DNA of 64,000 bases from Dipteris shenzhenensis (Eukaryota; Polypodiophyta; Polypodiopsida; Gleicheniales), in NCBI GenBank assembly GCA_047967505.1, contig CM106541.1. The stretch is one strand, 5' to 3'. The notes under the pieces were generated by a model, which ran no database searches, had not been told where the DNA came from, and saw nothing but the letters and a program-made list of their open reading frames with translations. This document shows, one piece after another, positions 1 through 11,858 of the stretch (the first letter of the stretch is position 1; every line of letters starts with the position of its first letter). Both the position numbers and the translations under genes were made by a program.

Positions 1-612
1 CGAAGGTGCACACGGATTCTCCCACCAAAGTATGATGATCTTGTTACAGTGTTGAATACGTAGAACAAAAATCTGCCCCTCAACTCTGAGGATTTCAATG
101 CGATGCTTCTGGAGGAGGAGATGCATCAAAAGACGAGGACTAGAGAAGATTCGGCTTTCTATGTTGGATCAAAGAAAGATAAGGGTAAGGACTCTAGTAA
201 CCCGTCTTCTTTTGATGATAAAAAGAGAAAGAAGAAGATCAAGTGCTTCTATTGCAACAAGGCTAGGCACAAGCAGAATGAGTGCCGAAAGAAGATTGCA
301 GATGAGAAGAACGGAGTAAAGAAAGAGTCCAACAATAGCATGCAGGCAGTACCAGTAGAGCTGTTTGTAGCAATTGAGGAGATTTGCACGGAGGCAGTTC
401 ATGTACCTGTAGATGAACCTTGGATCATTGACAGTGGTGCATCATGCCACATGACCAGTCGGAAGGATTGGTATACCTCTCTACAGCCGGTAGGGAATGA
501 CATCCTGGTAGTAGTCGGCAATGATGCAAAATGTCCAGCAAAAGGAAAAGGTACGATTGCTCTGAAGTCAATGTTCTTTATGTGCCAGATATCAAGAGAA
601 ATTTTGTTTTGA
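1..612 (+). pseudogene. Ty1/copia gag-protease fragment
   Basis: Fragment of a copia polyprotein; the readable frame is 103-612. It carries a CCHC zinc knuckle (CFYCNKARHKQNEC, with the usual Gly replaced by Ala) at about 243-285 and the retroviral-type aspartic protease motif (WIIDSGASCHMTS) at about 421-460. An in-frame TAG lies upstream near 61-63. The first ~170 bases closely match 12925-13066, so both fragments come from one family. After the protease the reading ends at 612 and a purine-rich tract (gtgggagga, ~618) is followed by non-coding sequence, as if an internal deletion had joined protease to the 3' end of the element. Integrase, RT and RNase H are absent. Confidence 0.8.
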
Positions 613-2534
613 AACCTGTGGGAGGATTTGTGGGGCCTGCAAGGTGACAAAAGCTAGCCACGGAAACAAAGAACCAAGAAGCGTGATGGAGAAGTTGGTG
701 GCCAGAGACGGCTCTTTGCAGCTACTATTGTTGCGGGTTGACAATCTTTTGATGTCGACTCCTTTATTTCATGTAATCATTAATGTGGGCTTGACTCTAA
801 TTAGAATAATTAGTGAAAATGATTGCAAATGTGATTATGAGTGGAGTGCATCAGTGTAAATACCACGGGTATGAATTATAAATACCTTGGTATAGGGATA
901 GAATGGTTTGGGAGATATACTATTTGCTTTGTAATTGGGAAATAGGAATGAGTCATATATTTAGAGTGGGCCAAAAGTCTACACGAACTCCATAATGTAC
1001 TAAAATAATAGGGAGTGCACATGGAGAGCATGTGGAGGGCGTGTGGAGGAGTGTGGAGTCAAAAGAAATCCTTCTAGAATTCTTATGTGGAATGTGGAGG
1101 ATGTTGACATGTGGAAAAGCGGACTCCATAAGGGAGGACTATTGATTTTTCTACTCAAAAGGATAAAGAAGCATCTTGTGATGGGACACTTGTCAAAATC
1201 CTCGTAAAAGGATAATTGATGGTGACCCATGCCCTTATGTCACGAAGAGGTGAAGAAAGGTGAGAATGGCACTATAAAAGAAGCCCCTCCCCTTTCTCTC
1301 AAGCATCTCATTTTCTCCTTGTAGCCTTGCCATTGCCTTGTATCTAGCTCTTTCTATGCCTCTCCTTTCCCTTGAGCCTTAGCCCCCAGCCTTAGCCCCT
1401 CTCTTCTTTGTAGTTCTCTCCCATTGGGAAGCTTTCTTGGCTTCCAGAACCAAGATCTTCCCTTCTTTTCCCATTTTCTAAAATTTTTTTCCCTCTTCGT
1501 TCGGGAGCTCCATTGGTGCTCATGTATGGCTTGTTTTGGGATCTGTTCTGAGGGGATTCTCTACCCTTTAGGGCGACCTCAGTCCAATATGTACTGTGGA
1601 AGCAACCCCTTCAGTAAGAGAAATATTTACCTTTTCCTGTTGCTCAAGTCGCTCCTGGACTGTTTTGGTACCCTATTGTAAAACGGCCATAACTTTTTGC
1701 TCCCTACTCCGTTTTGGTTGAAACCTATATGAAAATCTTCATCTCTTTGAGCTCTATCCATTTATGTCTTTACTTCCATGTTTTGATTTATTGAGAAAAT
1801 GTTACAGTGTGCAGAACAAGGTAGACTTGGATTTGGGACGGTTTTGGAATCTGTTACTAAAATGGTCTTAACTTCTCATCTCTTGTTTCATTTTTCGTAA
1901 ACTATATGTCAACATTATTGTCTTTTCAAACCCTACAAGCATGTGTTCTTTGTTTTGGGTTTTGAGGGTCAAAGGAAGAGCTATTCCCATGCTATCATAG
2001 CTGTATTTTTATTTGCAATAATTGTGAGTTCTCTTGTGTTGAGCTTAAATATCAAAATGATGTGACCCAACAACCCCATATGTCAGAATGAGCCCTACCA
2101 ATTCAGCCCCTTCACTTCCATCCATGTAGTTCTTAGTATGAAAATTTTCATCCAACAGAGGCTTGCTCTTACATTCGGCACCAAACGCTTGGTAGAAATC
2201 AATGCTTCCCCTCAACCTTTCCTCTTTTCCATGTTGAACTATGATCTCACCTTTGATGTTTATATCTTTATCTTGCTTTGATTCGTCTATTTTCCTTTCC
2301 CTCTTGTTCTTTTGACTCTAAGAAGTGACAAGAATTAAGCCCCCTAATTCTGTGTCACATCTTTCGGTGGAGATGCCGAGTAGATTTTGCCTAGGATTTT
2401 CCTATCATAACCTCACGATCTCAACTTGTTTACAAGTAAAGACTTTCTTCTTTGTGCTCATTTTTTGTACAAGATGTACAACATTCCAGTGTTCTGTGGA
2501 TCAAAAGGAGAAGACCGGAGGAGTTACTTTTGGG
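613..2534. other. non-coding, LTR/leader-like stretch
   Basis: No convincing gene. It contains a purine-rich tract near 618-626, a TATA-like ctataaaag at 1272-1280 followed by a long pyrimidine-rich leader, and short ORFs with no family signature. It directly precedes a Ty3/gypsy gag, so it is plausibly LTR plus leader of that element, but I could not find a second LTR or a clear primer-binding site. Confidence 0.4.
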
Positions 2535-3334
2535 AATTCTCATGAGCATGCCGCTTGACTGGTTGGTCTATGAAGGAATGTGCTGAGATACTTCCAGATT
2601 TCTTAGAGGGTGTGGCCTTAACTTAGTAAGAGGCCTTGCCAAAAGATACCAAGGATGATTGGGAAAGCTTGGTTGAGGCAATGAAGGAGAGATTTGGGAC
2701 ATTGGAGTCACCAAATTCCTTGTTATTGTAGCTGGAGAAGATTTCCCAAAAGGAAGGAGAGTTAGTTTCAACCTTCGCCATGAGGTATGAGGATTTATTC
2801 ATCAAGTACCAACAAGCTGCTTTGCATGTGGTTGAGTCTTCTTCATCTTCTATGGGAGATTCTAAAGGTTCGTTGGCAATGGAACATCTCAAGATGAGAA
2901 AATTTGTTTATGGTTTGGATTCTACCTTGCGTGGAAAGGTTCTAAGCAAAAATCCCAGTAATTTCAAAGAGGCTCTTCGCATTGCTTTGAAGAAGGAGGT
3001 GGCCCATCAAATTGAGTCCACATTTCAGCCATCTACAAGTGTCATGACTCTGGCACATCGGGTAGAGGTAGCCTCAACATCCCAGGTATCTGCTCCCTTA
3101 CTGGATCATAATATTGCACAATTGATGGCAGAATTTGTTAATTTGAAGTTGCATTTAGTGAATGCCAAGCCACCTAGGGCTCCACGAACTGAGGATAAGC
3201 CTAGGGATAAAAGCAATGTTACCTGTTATGAATGTCAAGAGAAGGGACACTATCATCCCGAATGTCCAAAATTGAAAAAAGAAGAAGACGAGTGTAGTAC
3301 TCTTAGAAAGAACATGTTCAGAGGAGGAAGATGA
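2535..3334 (+). pseudogene. Ty3/gypsy gag with zinc knuckle
   Basis: Capsid-like gag remnant. In-frame stops interrupt the first part (2535-2770); 2780-3334 is open. The middle of the protein (around 2880-3000) has the arginine/lysine-rich helical composition of a retrotransposon gag, and the C-terminus has a canonical CCHC nucleic-acid-binding knuckle (CYECQEKGHYHPEC, about 3227-3268). A 13-base gap and frame change separate it from the protease ORF. The role in an active element would be particle assembly and RNA packaging; this copy is broken. Confidence 0.8.
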
Positions 3335-3347
3335 GGAAGAAACTCTG

Positions 3348-4076
3348 ATGCCATTAATGACAAGAAGTCATAAAACTAGGAGTGGCGAGGAAGAGGAGGA
3401 AGAGAAAGAATGGAAACATAAGAAGAAAAAGTCATCCCGAAGAAAGATTGGACAATCTGATTTTCCTCTTGGACAAGGGACTCTTAGTTATGATCTATTG
3501 ACAGACCTTAGAGAGAAGACTACACAAATCACATTCGGGCAACTTTTGGCACTCTCTCCAAAACTTAGGAAGGAATGGAGTAAATTAGCCAGCACTAGGG
3601 AGTCTAAGAAAAAGAAGAAAAAGGATAATGGGACACCTATGGCACAAAAGGTAGACATAGATGTGGGAGATGATGTATTTATTGTTGATGTTATCATAGA
3701 TGGCCAGACTATTTCTAATGCATACATTGATGGGGGTGCATCGATAAATGTCATGAGTGAAAAGACAATGAAAGACGCTGATTTGAAGTTATCTTCTCTT
3801 AACTCTCCTTATTGTATTAAGTTGGCTGATAATACTAGAGTGAAAACTCTAGGAGTGGTGAAGAATTTGGCAATGGATGTGTGTGAAATTTCTATACCTA
3901 CAACATTTCAGGTTATTCCTACAAAACTAGGGGCTAGGGCTTACCCATTGATCTTGGGAAGGCCTTGGCTCCGTCAAGTGAAGGCAATACAGAAGTGGGA
4001 GACAGGTGATCTTATTCTCCAAGGAGGGAATAGGAAGGTCCGCTACAACATCAGAGTCGCCACAAGAAGGTGGTAA
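3348..4076 (+). pseudogene. Ty3/gypsy aspartic protease region
   Basis: Open frame of 242 residues. A Lys/Glu-rich linker is followed by an aspartic protease domain with the active-site motif IDGGASINVMS (about residues 126-136) and the downstream ILGRPWL motif (about residues 202-208), the expected pair for a retropepsin. Family knowledge: it processes the Gag-Pol polyprotein. The frame ends at 4076, overlapping the next open stretch (4070-4588), so the junction to RT needs a frame change. Confidence 0.8.
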
Positions 4077-5278
4077 AGGAGGAAACTTTGACTTTCGAGA
4101 GCTCAGAGTCCGAGTCATTCGATCACGAGACAAGTGGCACCCTCAAGGAGTCCATCTCAGAAGGAGAGGTGGAAGGAGTGGTGTTTGGTCTTTGCCTTGG
4201 TGTTGATTGGAGGGACAATAATCAAGGAAATGGAGCTTCAGAAGGAGAATCATCTTCAACCATGTATGAGGAAGTGGTGGATCACACTAGTCTTCGCCAA
4301 CAAAATGAGATTCTTCTTGATGAGACTATAATAGGTACTGAAAGAGATGAATACCTAGATATGCTTGATGGGTTTCCTAATCTGTTTGCATATAGTTACT
4401 CACAGGTGCACCAAGTTACCTTAGTGGAACACAAAATTGACTTGAAGCCTCAAAGCAAGCCAGTGGTGCAATGTCTTATACAGTTGGGAGTGGTACAAGT
4501 AGAAGTGCTCAAGAAGGAGGTAACTAATTTGCTCCAAGCTGGATTTATTTTTCCAATTGAGTTATTTTCCTGTACCATTTCAGGATGAGATATTGGATCA
4601 AGTTGCATGCCATGAAATATATTTAGTATGTGATGGGTACTCTAGATACTTCCAAATTCAGATTTGTGAGGAAGATCAAAGGAAGACTTCATTTGTTACA
4701 CCATGGGGGGTGTATGCATATAGGGTGATGCCATTTGGTTTAACTAATGCACCAGCAACTTTCCAACATTTCATGAGCCAAGTATTTGCACCCTACTTGG
4801 GAAAGTTCATAAGAGTGTTTTTGGATGATTTTTGCATTTATTCAAGCTGTGTGGATCACTTGGAAAAGTTGAGGATTGCATTGAAAAGTATTGATGATGC
4901 AAAAGGTTGCCTTAATCCTGCAAAATGCCATTTGGCCATAGGAAGAAGGTGGCTTTGTTAGGACATGTTATCTCAAAGGAAGGTATAGAAATGGATCCTG
5001 AGAAGGTACAAGCAATCATGGCCCTTCCACGACCTAGTAATGTCAGAGAGGTGAGAGGCATTTTGGGTAAAACAAAGTATTACCAGCGCTTTGTTGATAT
5101 GTTTTCTGAAAAGATGTATCCTATAAATTTATTGACAAAGAAAAATGTATCTTTCCAATGGGGACTAGAACAAGATAAGGCAATTTGTTTGCTTAAGGAA
5201 TGCATGAGCCAAAGGCCAATTATGCAGCCTCCTAGGTGGGAATGGGCCATGTGTGGTCTAATGGCTGGATGGGTTTAG
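4070..5278 (+). pseudogene. Ty3/gypsy reverse transcriptase, broken
   Basis: RT spread over three frames (4070-4588, 4557-4961, 4925-5278). Visible motifs are a degenerate N-terminal RT segment (4370-4560), VMPFGLTNAPATFQ at about 4728-4769, the polymerase box as FLDDF (about 4819-4833), and LLGHVISKEGI at about 4955-4987. The first catalytic-aspartate segment has deteriorated near the frame change at ~4580. The sequence ends just as an RNase H domain should begin. Nonfunctional. Confidence 0.85.
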
Positions 5279-5395
5279 ATAGAGTTGGTGCACTACTAAC
5301 TAGGCTACATGCAAGTGCGGGAAGGCATCCCATGATTGACTGCATCAAGGGTAGACGGAGCATTTCTCGGGGCAGCCCACTCTCGAGTTGCGGGG

Positions 5396-5424
5396 GGGTG
5401 GTAGCAAGCTAAGGGTATCCACTT
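5396..5424 (+). repeat. left terminal inverted repeat
   Basis: Pairs with 11859-11887 in inverted orientation. The inner 24 bases (5401-5424) match with one mismatch (A/G at 5417), the outer five with two mismatches. Starts with GGG. Confidence 0.75.
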
Positions 5425-5492
5425 CTGGACCACTTTCGGGTGAGTGTGACACTCGCTCGAGTGAAAATACAAAGGTTATGCTTTGGTCTGCA

Positions 5493-6081
5493 ATACCTCG
5501 ATCGAGGTATTAGTTCCAATGAAAATCACACACGAGGACAACCGAGCCAAGCCAATACCTCGATCGAGGTGCTGGGCTTTTCACCGGACTGAGCCTATAC
5601 CTCGATCAAGGTTTGCTGGCAAGCCACCTATACATGCCACATCTACCTCGTTCGAGGTATCTTGGCAATCCAGCTAAACCTCGATCGAGGTAATGTGGCA
5701 TGTCCAGCATACCTCGATCGAGGTATGTGCCATCCGACAGGGTAGCCGACAGGGCAGATGACATACCTCGATCGAGGTATGCTGGACCGATGACTTGGTC
5801 GCATGTCGAATATGTCAATCGAGACATGTGGCATCCGGCTGCTGCCGACATACCTCGATCGAGGTATCGTGGCATGTCAATACCTCGATCGAGGTAGATG
5901 TACCGAGATGTATGGGCATGTCACAATACCTCGATCGAGGTATTGTGGCATGTCTATAGCTCGATCGAGGTAGATGTAACGAGATGTATGGGCATGTCAA
6001 AATACCTCGATCGAGGTATCGTGGCATGTCTATACCTCGATCCGATATGTATGTTGCATGCGAAATACCTCGATCGAGGTA
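5493..6081. repeat. left subterminal palindrome array
   Basis: About 13 copies of TACCTCGATCGAGGTA or one- to three-base variants, irregularly spaced by about 20-70 bases. Examples are 5494-5509, 5556-5570, 5644-5659 (TTCG variant), 5710-5725, 5764-5779, 5851-5866, 5881-5896, 5927-5942, 5957-5972, 6003-6018 and 6066-6081; a degenerate copy lies near 6131. Spacers partly repeat too (a GTGGCATGTC motif, and a ~25-base segment containing GAGATGTATGGGCATGTCA at 5905 and 5981). The unit is a perfect self-complementary sequence centred on CGATCG. Confidence 0.9.
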
Positions 6082-6269
6082 GGGAAACCCTAAATTTTCT
6101 TATAAAAGGAGAGCGACCCCCCTCATTTTGCATACCTTGATCGAGCTCCTCCTCATCGATCGATTTCGGATTTGTAGGATGTCGACGGAATTGCGCTAGT
6201 GGCGGAGAGCAACCGACGGACATCGACGGAGATGGACGGAGCGGGAGAGTCCAGGTAGGGTTTTTTTTT

Positions 6270-7490
6270 ATGTAGCATTTTTTTTTGGCTAAAATTTAAT
6301 TAAATTTTAGTTTATAGGAATAATTATAAAAAAATTCTAAATTTCAAATGCATTTTAATGTTTTTTTGAAATTTTTGAATTACGACATTTTTTATTTAAA
6401 ATGTGAAAATAATTTTTTTTTAAAATTAGAGCTATTTTTATTAAATAAAAAAACGTTCATAGGAATAATTATAAAAATTTCTAAATTTCAAATGCATTTG
6501 TAAATTTTTCCTTAAATTTTTGAATTATGACATTTTTAATTTAAAATGTGAAAATGTAAAAATTATTATTTTTTAAAATTATCTTTGAAAATAAAGAGAT
6601 TAAAGTTATTTTTTAAATTAGAGCTATTTTTATTTAAATAAAAAAACGTTTAAATTTTAGTTCACAGGAATAATTATAAAATATTTTTAAATTTGAAATG
6701 CATTTTAAAGTTTTTTTTAAAATTTTGAATTACGACATTTTTTATTCAAAATGTGAAAATGTAAAAATTCTATTTTTTAAAATCATCTTAAAAAAAAAAG
6801 AGATTAAAGTTATTTTTTAAATTAGAGCTATTTTTAATTAAATAAAAAAACGTTTAAATTTTAGTTCACAAGAATAATTATAAAATATTTTTAAATTTGA
6901 AATGCATTTTAAAGTTTTTTTAAAATTTTTGAATTACGACATTTTTAATTCAAAATGTGAAAATGTAAAAATTCTGTTTTTTAAAATCATCTTTGAAAAA
7001 AAAGAGATTAAATTTATTTTTTAAATTAGAGCTATTTTTATTTAAATAAAAAAACGTTTAAATTTTAGTTCATAGGAATAATTATAAAATATTTCAAATT
7101 TCAAATGCATTTTAAATTTTTATTTAAAATGTGAAAATGTAAAAATTAGGTTTTTAAAAATCATCTTTGGAAAAAAAGAGATTAAAGTTATTTTTTTAAA
7201 TTAGAGCTATTTTTATTGAAAAAAAAAACGTTTAAATCTTAGTTTATAGGAATAATTATAAAATATTTCTAAATTTGAAATGCATTTTAAAGTTTTTTAA
7301 AATTATTTTTGGAATTACGTAATTTTTTATTTAAATGTGAAAATGTAAATATTTTGTTTTTAAAATCATGTTTAAAAAAAAAGAGATTAAAGTTATTTTT
7401 TAAATTAGTGCTATTTTTATTTAAATAAAGAAACGTTTAAATTTAAATTTTAGTCTTCAAAACCATCTTTTAAAAAATCATCTTTTATGT
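6270..7490. repeat. AT-rich ~200-bp tandem repeat, about six units
   Basis: Very AT-rich block in which one unit recurs with landmarks AAAAAACGTTTAAATTTTAG, GGAATAATTATAAAAT, AAATGCATTTTAAA and GAATTACGACATTTTT. The AAACGTT landmark occurs near 6451, 6646, 6847, 7053, 7227 and 7432, giving periods of roughly 175-205 bases. No coding content. Confidence 0.8.
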
Positions 7491-7559
7491 GGAATATTAT
7501 AGATTATATAGTTGGTTAAGAGTTGTTTCATAATTTAGGTAGAGTAAGTAGGCTGTATA

Positions 7560-10196
7560 AAACACCACATGGGCATTATCCCTAAAACAAGTAATAATCC
7601 ACACCCTCCTCATTGCCCTTCGAAGCAATAACCGCGAAGATATCACCAATACGCAAAATATCTGTAAGCTGGTCATAATCTCTAGAGGAACTGAATCCCG
7701 CATCCTGATCATCATGTACCTCCTCCCAAGGCTGGAAGGGAGAAAGCACTCACCGTACCCATGGATCGGCCCATGGTATCATGGAGCACCCTCCCCAATC
7801 ATCATCAATGCATGCAGAGCAAAAACATGCAAACCGTCGAGAAAAGATCGCGGGGTGAGACTCACCTACGCTCCTAATGGAATGGAAATCAAGAGTGCCA
7901 GGCACAGAACGACAATCAAAAGGCGTAGACCGATCAAGACTCCCAATGTCCACGCACCAAAAATATCGGCTCACCACCCTATTGTCACGCGACTGAAACG
8001 AGGAGGTAGCACTAGTGGATAAGTGCTAGCTGCACCACCGCACCACATCATGTGCATCCTTGAAGCGATCGGCACTGTGACGCAACTGGTATCGACGCAA
8101 AGCATGCTTCACGCAAGCACCTGCACCATCGTGCTCTCCCTTACCGTGCCCTGTCTCAAAGTAGCTCCATGTGATCGGAATGCCTGTCTCACGGTGCCAT
8201 CTGGAGAACCAATAAAACTGTATAGCAGATTTGAACTGACCACCACAGCCATCTGACCAGATCCAGCGCCGCTGCCATGTGACACCATGATCCCTCAAGA
8301 AACTATCATGCAAAGTGAAGAAATGCTGCACAAAATGGGCATCATGCGATCGATCATCACTAATGTAGAAGTGATACTCTCGCACAATGACGCATGAGTC
8401 CATGGTGCTATCAATGCCATCCACATGAGCCTGTGCATGACGATAGCTAATGTGCACAAATATAGCAACCTGCAATATGGCATTGAAAAAAAATATGACT
8501 ATTGAAATAATTCAATATAATGAGGCGGGGAAAAAATTAATACTCAATCACACGCCACCTCTTCGGAGAAATAATACTCCGATTGGATCTCATGCTGTGG
8601 TGCAAAGGTGTTATTCTCTGCAAAGTCCACCACTAAGACAACCACCCTTGTAGGAAATGTCCTCAAACATGCACGGAACTGACGATCCTCCCATTTTGCA
8701 CTGTGTGAGTGGCATATGTAGCGGTATAGCTTCCCTCAAAAACTGTCAATGAATACAACACGTGGTGTCTCCTCCACAAGCTGCAACCTCCTCGACTGTG
8801 CACCACCATCTAATGTCAAGGTACAGTACTCATACTGCTGCCAACGAACCATCTGCACATCACAAGTATCTAGTGCAACTCGTGGCACTCTAGCAAAGTC
8901 ACCACACAAAGTACACGTGCCTTCCACACAATCAAGGGAGTGGAATAAAGCATCACCATCTCGTGTACACAATATGGAATGAATGAAGTCACGAGGGCTA
9001 GTAGGAACCACTCCCCTATGACCATCAAGGGAACGGAATACGTCATAAATCAATCCAAAATCCACATGGTAGCGACAATAGCATGTGTCACGCTCCTGAG
9101 AGCATCGCACAAACCATGGCCTGCATCGCTCAAATGACCTCTGCCCAATCTTGAACTCTGGGTGCGCCTCTACAAACTGAGTGTACAACTCAGTCTGGGT
9201 ACACTCCAAAAAACATGCACCATGCTCAATGTACACACCGCGTGACACCCTCTTCCACAATGCCTTCTTGAACACTGGGGATGCTCTGCAATGCTCCTCC
9301 CAAAACTGTTGTATGAAGGACCTGGTGGAATCATCCAACAATCGATCGTTGCGAGGTGCACGACCACTCGAAGCCCAAAGAGCATCAGTTTCACTATCCT
9401 CTAGACTCTGCCTCCTAATGATGCTTGCTCGCAATGTGCACGGTGCAATCTGAAGAAGACGTGAAGCGATACGCACATGGCCTATCATATGAGGTCTACT
9501 AATGGCAGCCACAATAGCACGACGTGCTGCCAAGGCATCACTGGAGTTCCTATGCTTAATAGAAGCATAGGAACGTCGAACACTGCTAAGGACCTCGCTA
9601 GATACAACCCTATCTCTACGTGCACCAAGACCAGCAAGCCTCCTACACTCTACCAAGTCAGGGTGATCAATCAGGGACGTGAGAAGAGAAGACTGCGAAG
9701 CTGGCATGAGGTCACAAAAAAAAGACTGCACAATCTTGCTAGTACGACGATGGATAGTGGACTTCGGCAAGTCACGTCGTGAAGCAACACTGCTACTGCA
9801 AGGTGGGGCAAGGGGATCAATGGGAGATGGTAGGGTGGACGGGGGAAGGGAGGCACCAAGCGGAGCGGGGGGAGGGGGAGGGAGAGGGGGGAGGGTGGAG
9901 GGGGAAGAGGTAGAGGTGGAGACCAAAATGTAGGTGGCTAGGGGAAGGGCAGAGGCTAGAGGTAGGGGAGTGGATGAGGATGGGGGGACAATGGAGGTGG
10001 GGGTGGGGGTGGAGGTGGGGGTGGAGGTGGGATGTAGAGGTAGAGCTGGAGGTGGATCAGTGGTGGCAGCACGAGCTCGAGCTCTAGAGGCTCTCTTGCG
10101 CTCACGAGCCTTCCGCTTGCGCTCCTCGTCAATGAGATTTAGGGGGGGGTTCCTACATCTTTCACGTCTACTAGCTCTACGGCTTTGAGAACCCAT
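7560..10196 (-). pseudogene. DDE-type transposase, two in-frame stops, intron
   Basis: Starts at ATG 10194-10196 (MGSQSRRAS...), preferred over an in-frame upstream ATG because a basic Arg-rich N-terminus follows at once. After a Pro/Ser-rich linker come a helical domain, a Cys/His stretch near 9075-9110 and a CxLC pair near 8910. A TGA breaks the frame at 8736-8738, but the same frame continues with VVDFAENN (first Asp, 8626-8628). A likely 89-base intron follows (8470-8558, AG|GTGGCG to TTGCAG). The next exon has ISDDRSHD, SDGCGGQFKS (second Asp ~8252) and GHGKGEHDG (~8125-8150). A TAG at 8026-8028 again interrupts; the frame continues to a CFCSAC motif (~7820), then a probable second intron (donor GGTGAGTG near 7749) and a GDIFAV segment (~7640). 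These blocks match, in order, a widespread unnamed DDE-type family; superfamily placement is uncertain. Confidence 0.7.
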
Positions 10197-10428
10197 TCTC
10201 AATGAAAGTAGGATGGAAGGTGTGACAAAGTGATGAGGAGGCAAGAATGGCTAACAATGGGTGAAATGAACCAAAACATGGTGTCTTATAGAGAGCCTCA
10301 ACTCATCCACTAGATTACTCTTAGATTGCTCTTCATTATTATTGGTGGAGAGGTGCTAAGATTGAAACTAATTGGCTAAGTTTTGGTGCTAAGATTGAAA
10401 CTAATTGGCTAAGTTTTGTACCTTTAAA

Positions 10429-10617
10429 TACCTCGATCGAGGTCTGCTATGCCCAGAGCCCAGATCATATACCTCAATCAGACCATATACCTCGATCGAG
10501 GTATTCAATGCATTATGCATGTATAAACCTCGATCAAGGTATCCCTAGGTGTCCTCGGTCATATACCTCGATCGAGGTATTGTATGCCTCACGCAGGTCA
10601 TATACCTCGATCGAGGT
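10429..10617. repeat. right subterminal palindrome array
   Basis: Copies of TACCTCGATCGAGGTA at 10429-10443 (last base differs), 10488-10503, 10564-10579 and 10602-10617, with degenerate copies near 10470 and 10526. It lies about 230 bases upstream of the transposase start, so it could also act as operator or promoter sequence. Confidence 0.85.
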
Positions 10618-10639
10618 ATTCTATGCCTCGCACATCGTC

Positions 10640-10990
10640 ATGTGTATACATCTGGCTGATGTGGCACCATGCATGGTCATGATGTGGTAATATAGTCTCT
10701 TCCATGACATTGAAAGGTGATGTGGCATGATGAGTTGGCATTCATGAGGTGGTAGATTGACATGGCAAATTGAGGTGGAGGGATTGGTGATGTGGCAAGG
10801 TTGAGGAGGTATGCCAAGGTGGCATTGTGTGATCACATGGCTCATGATGTGGAATGATGAGGTGGCACATGTGACAGCACGTGTGGCAATGTAAGGTGAC
10901 ATGGCAAGGAGTGATGTCACATCTCCTTGATGAGATGGCACCATGTGGTCTAACAACGTGGCACGGTTTTGATGACTCAGCCTTCCGCAT
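10640..10990. repeat. GTGGCA-rich degenerate short repeat
   Basis: A run of loosely spaced GTGGCA / ATGTGG / GAGGTGG motifs roughly every 15-25 bases, with no long ORF that looks coding. It lies between the right palindrome array and the right end of the transposon. Confidence 0.55.
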
Positions 10991-11858
10991 GGGCAGCATG
11001 CAGACTCCAAAGGCTTGCCACTAGGGTTGGTGATGCTCCTAGCCTACCTCACCAAGCCTAATACCAAGCCTACCTTGTCTTGGTATTAGGCTTGGGTGGT
11101 CCTTTTTCCCCCACAAAAGGGAGATTTCATTGTTGGAGGCCATATCGTATGTTTCCCTTAATCAAATTTAACCAAAATTTTTTCCTCTTATTCATCATGT
11201 AGAGGACTAAAAATATTGACATTTTTGAAATGTTTGGTCATGTTTGAGAATTACTAGATTTATTTTTAATATTCTTTGTTGATCCTCTAAGGAGTAAAAG
11301 TAAAAATTAAACTTCAATCTTCCTAAATCTAACCATTGGATTTGGGATTTGATGATTCAGCCACACACCCTTATGTGCCTACTAACCTTCCACTGAATTG
11401 GATTTGCTTAATTATTTAAAATACTAAAAAAATGTGGTGTGCTACTAAAATGCATGTATTTTATGACTTTATTTATTATAAATAATTATTTATAATTAGA
11501 TAAATCATTCAAAAAATTACCAATAAATCAAGTTAAGCTCTACATAATGCAAAGGGACCACTTACAAAGTTTCAATAACATTTAATCTAAAATGAGTAAG
11601 AAATTTAGAATTTAATATGACACTCTCTGTTCGTGACAAACGTGTGACCACCCTGGAACCATGCCGTGTGACACAAAGAAATTTTTTGTGTGTGCATCGA
11701 ATTTTCGATTAGACTATACGATTGTGTGCACAATAGCAAGTGTGATGTTGTGTCAGAAGACTTCAAAGACTAGATCCATAGGGAAGTAGGTGAGATTTGC
11801 ATTTTTGTGTGCTAAAAAGCTTGTTTTTCCACCTCCTAAGGATTGCGGAGTGAACAAA
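10991..11858. other. right end of the transposon, no gene
   Basis: Non-coding. A short inverted pair (CCAAGCCTAATACCAAG and its complement) lies around 11050-11095; the rest is AT-rich without long ORFs. Confidence 0.6.

Larger units (their letters stand above)
2535..5278 (+). mobile_element. truncated Ty3/gypsy retrotransposon internal region
   Basis: Ordered gag, zinc knuckle, protease and reverse transcriptase remnants on the plus strand, with several in-frame stops and frame changes. The copy stops inside the RT/RNase H connection at about 5278; no RNase H, integrase or 3' LTR follows. About 120 bases later the 5.4-11.9 kb DNA transposon begins, and the missing 3' part does not reappear beyond it, so the truncation is a deletion rather than a simple interruption. 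Confidence 0.85.

Noticed and set aside
5493-6081. CRISPR-like array of regularly spaced palindromic repeats
   Set aside because: Spacing is irregular (20-70 bases), spacers partly repeat, no cas genes, and the surrounding DNA is plant-type with an intron-bearing transposase. Subterminal transposon repeats explain it better.
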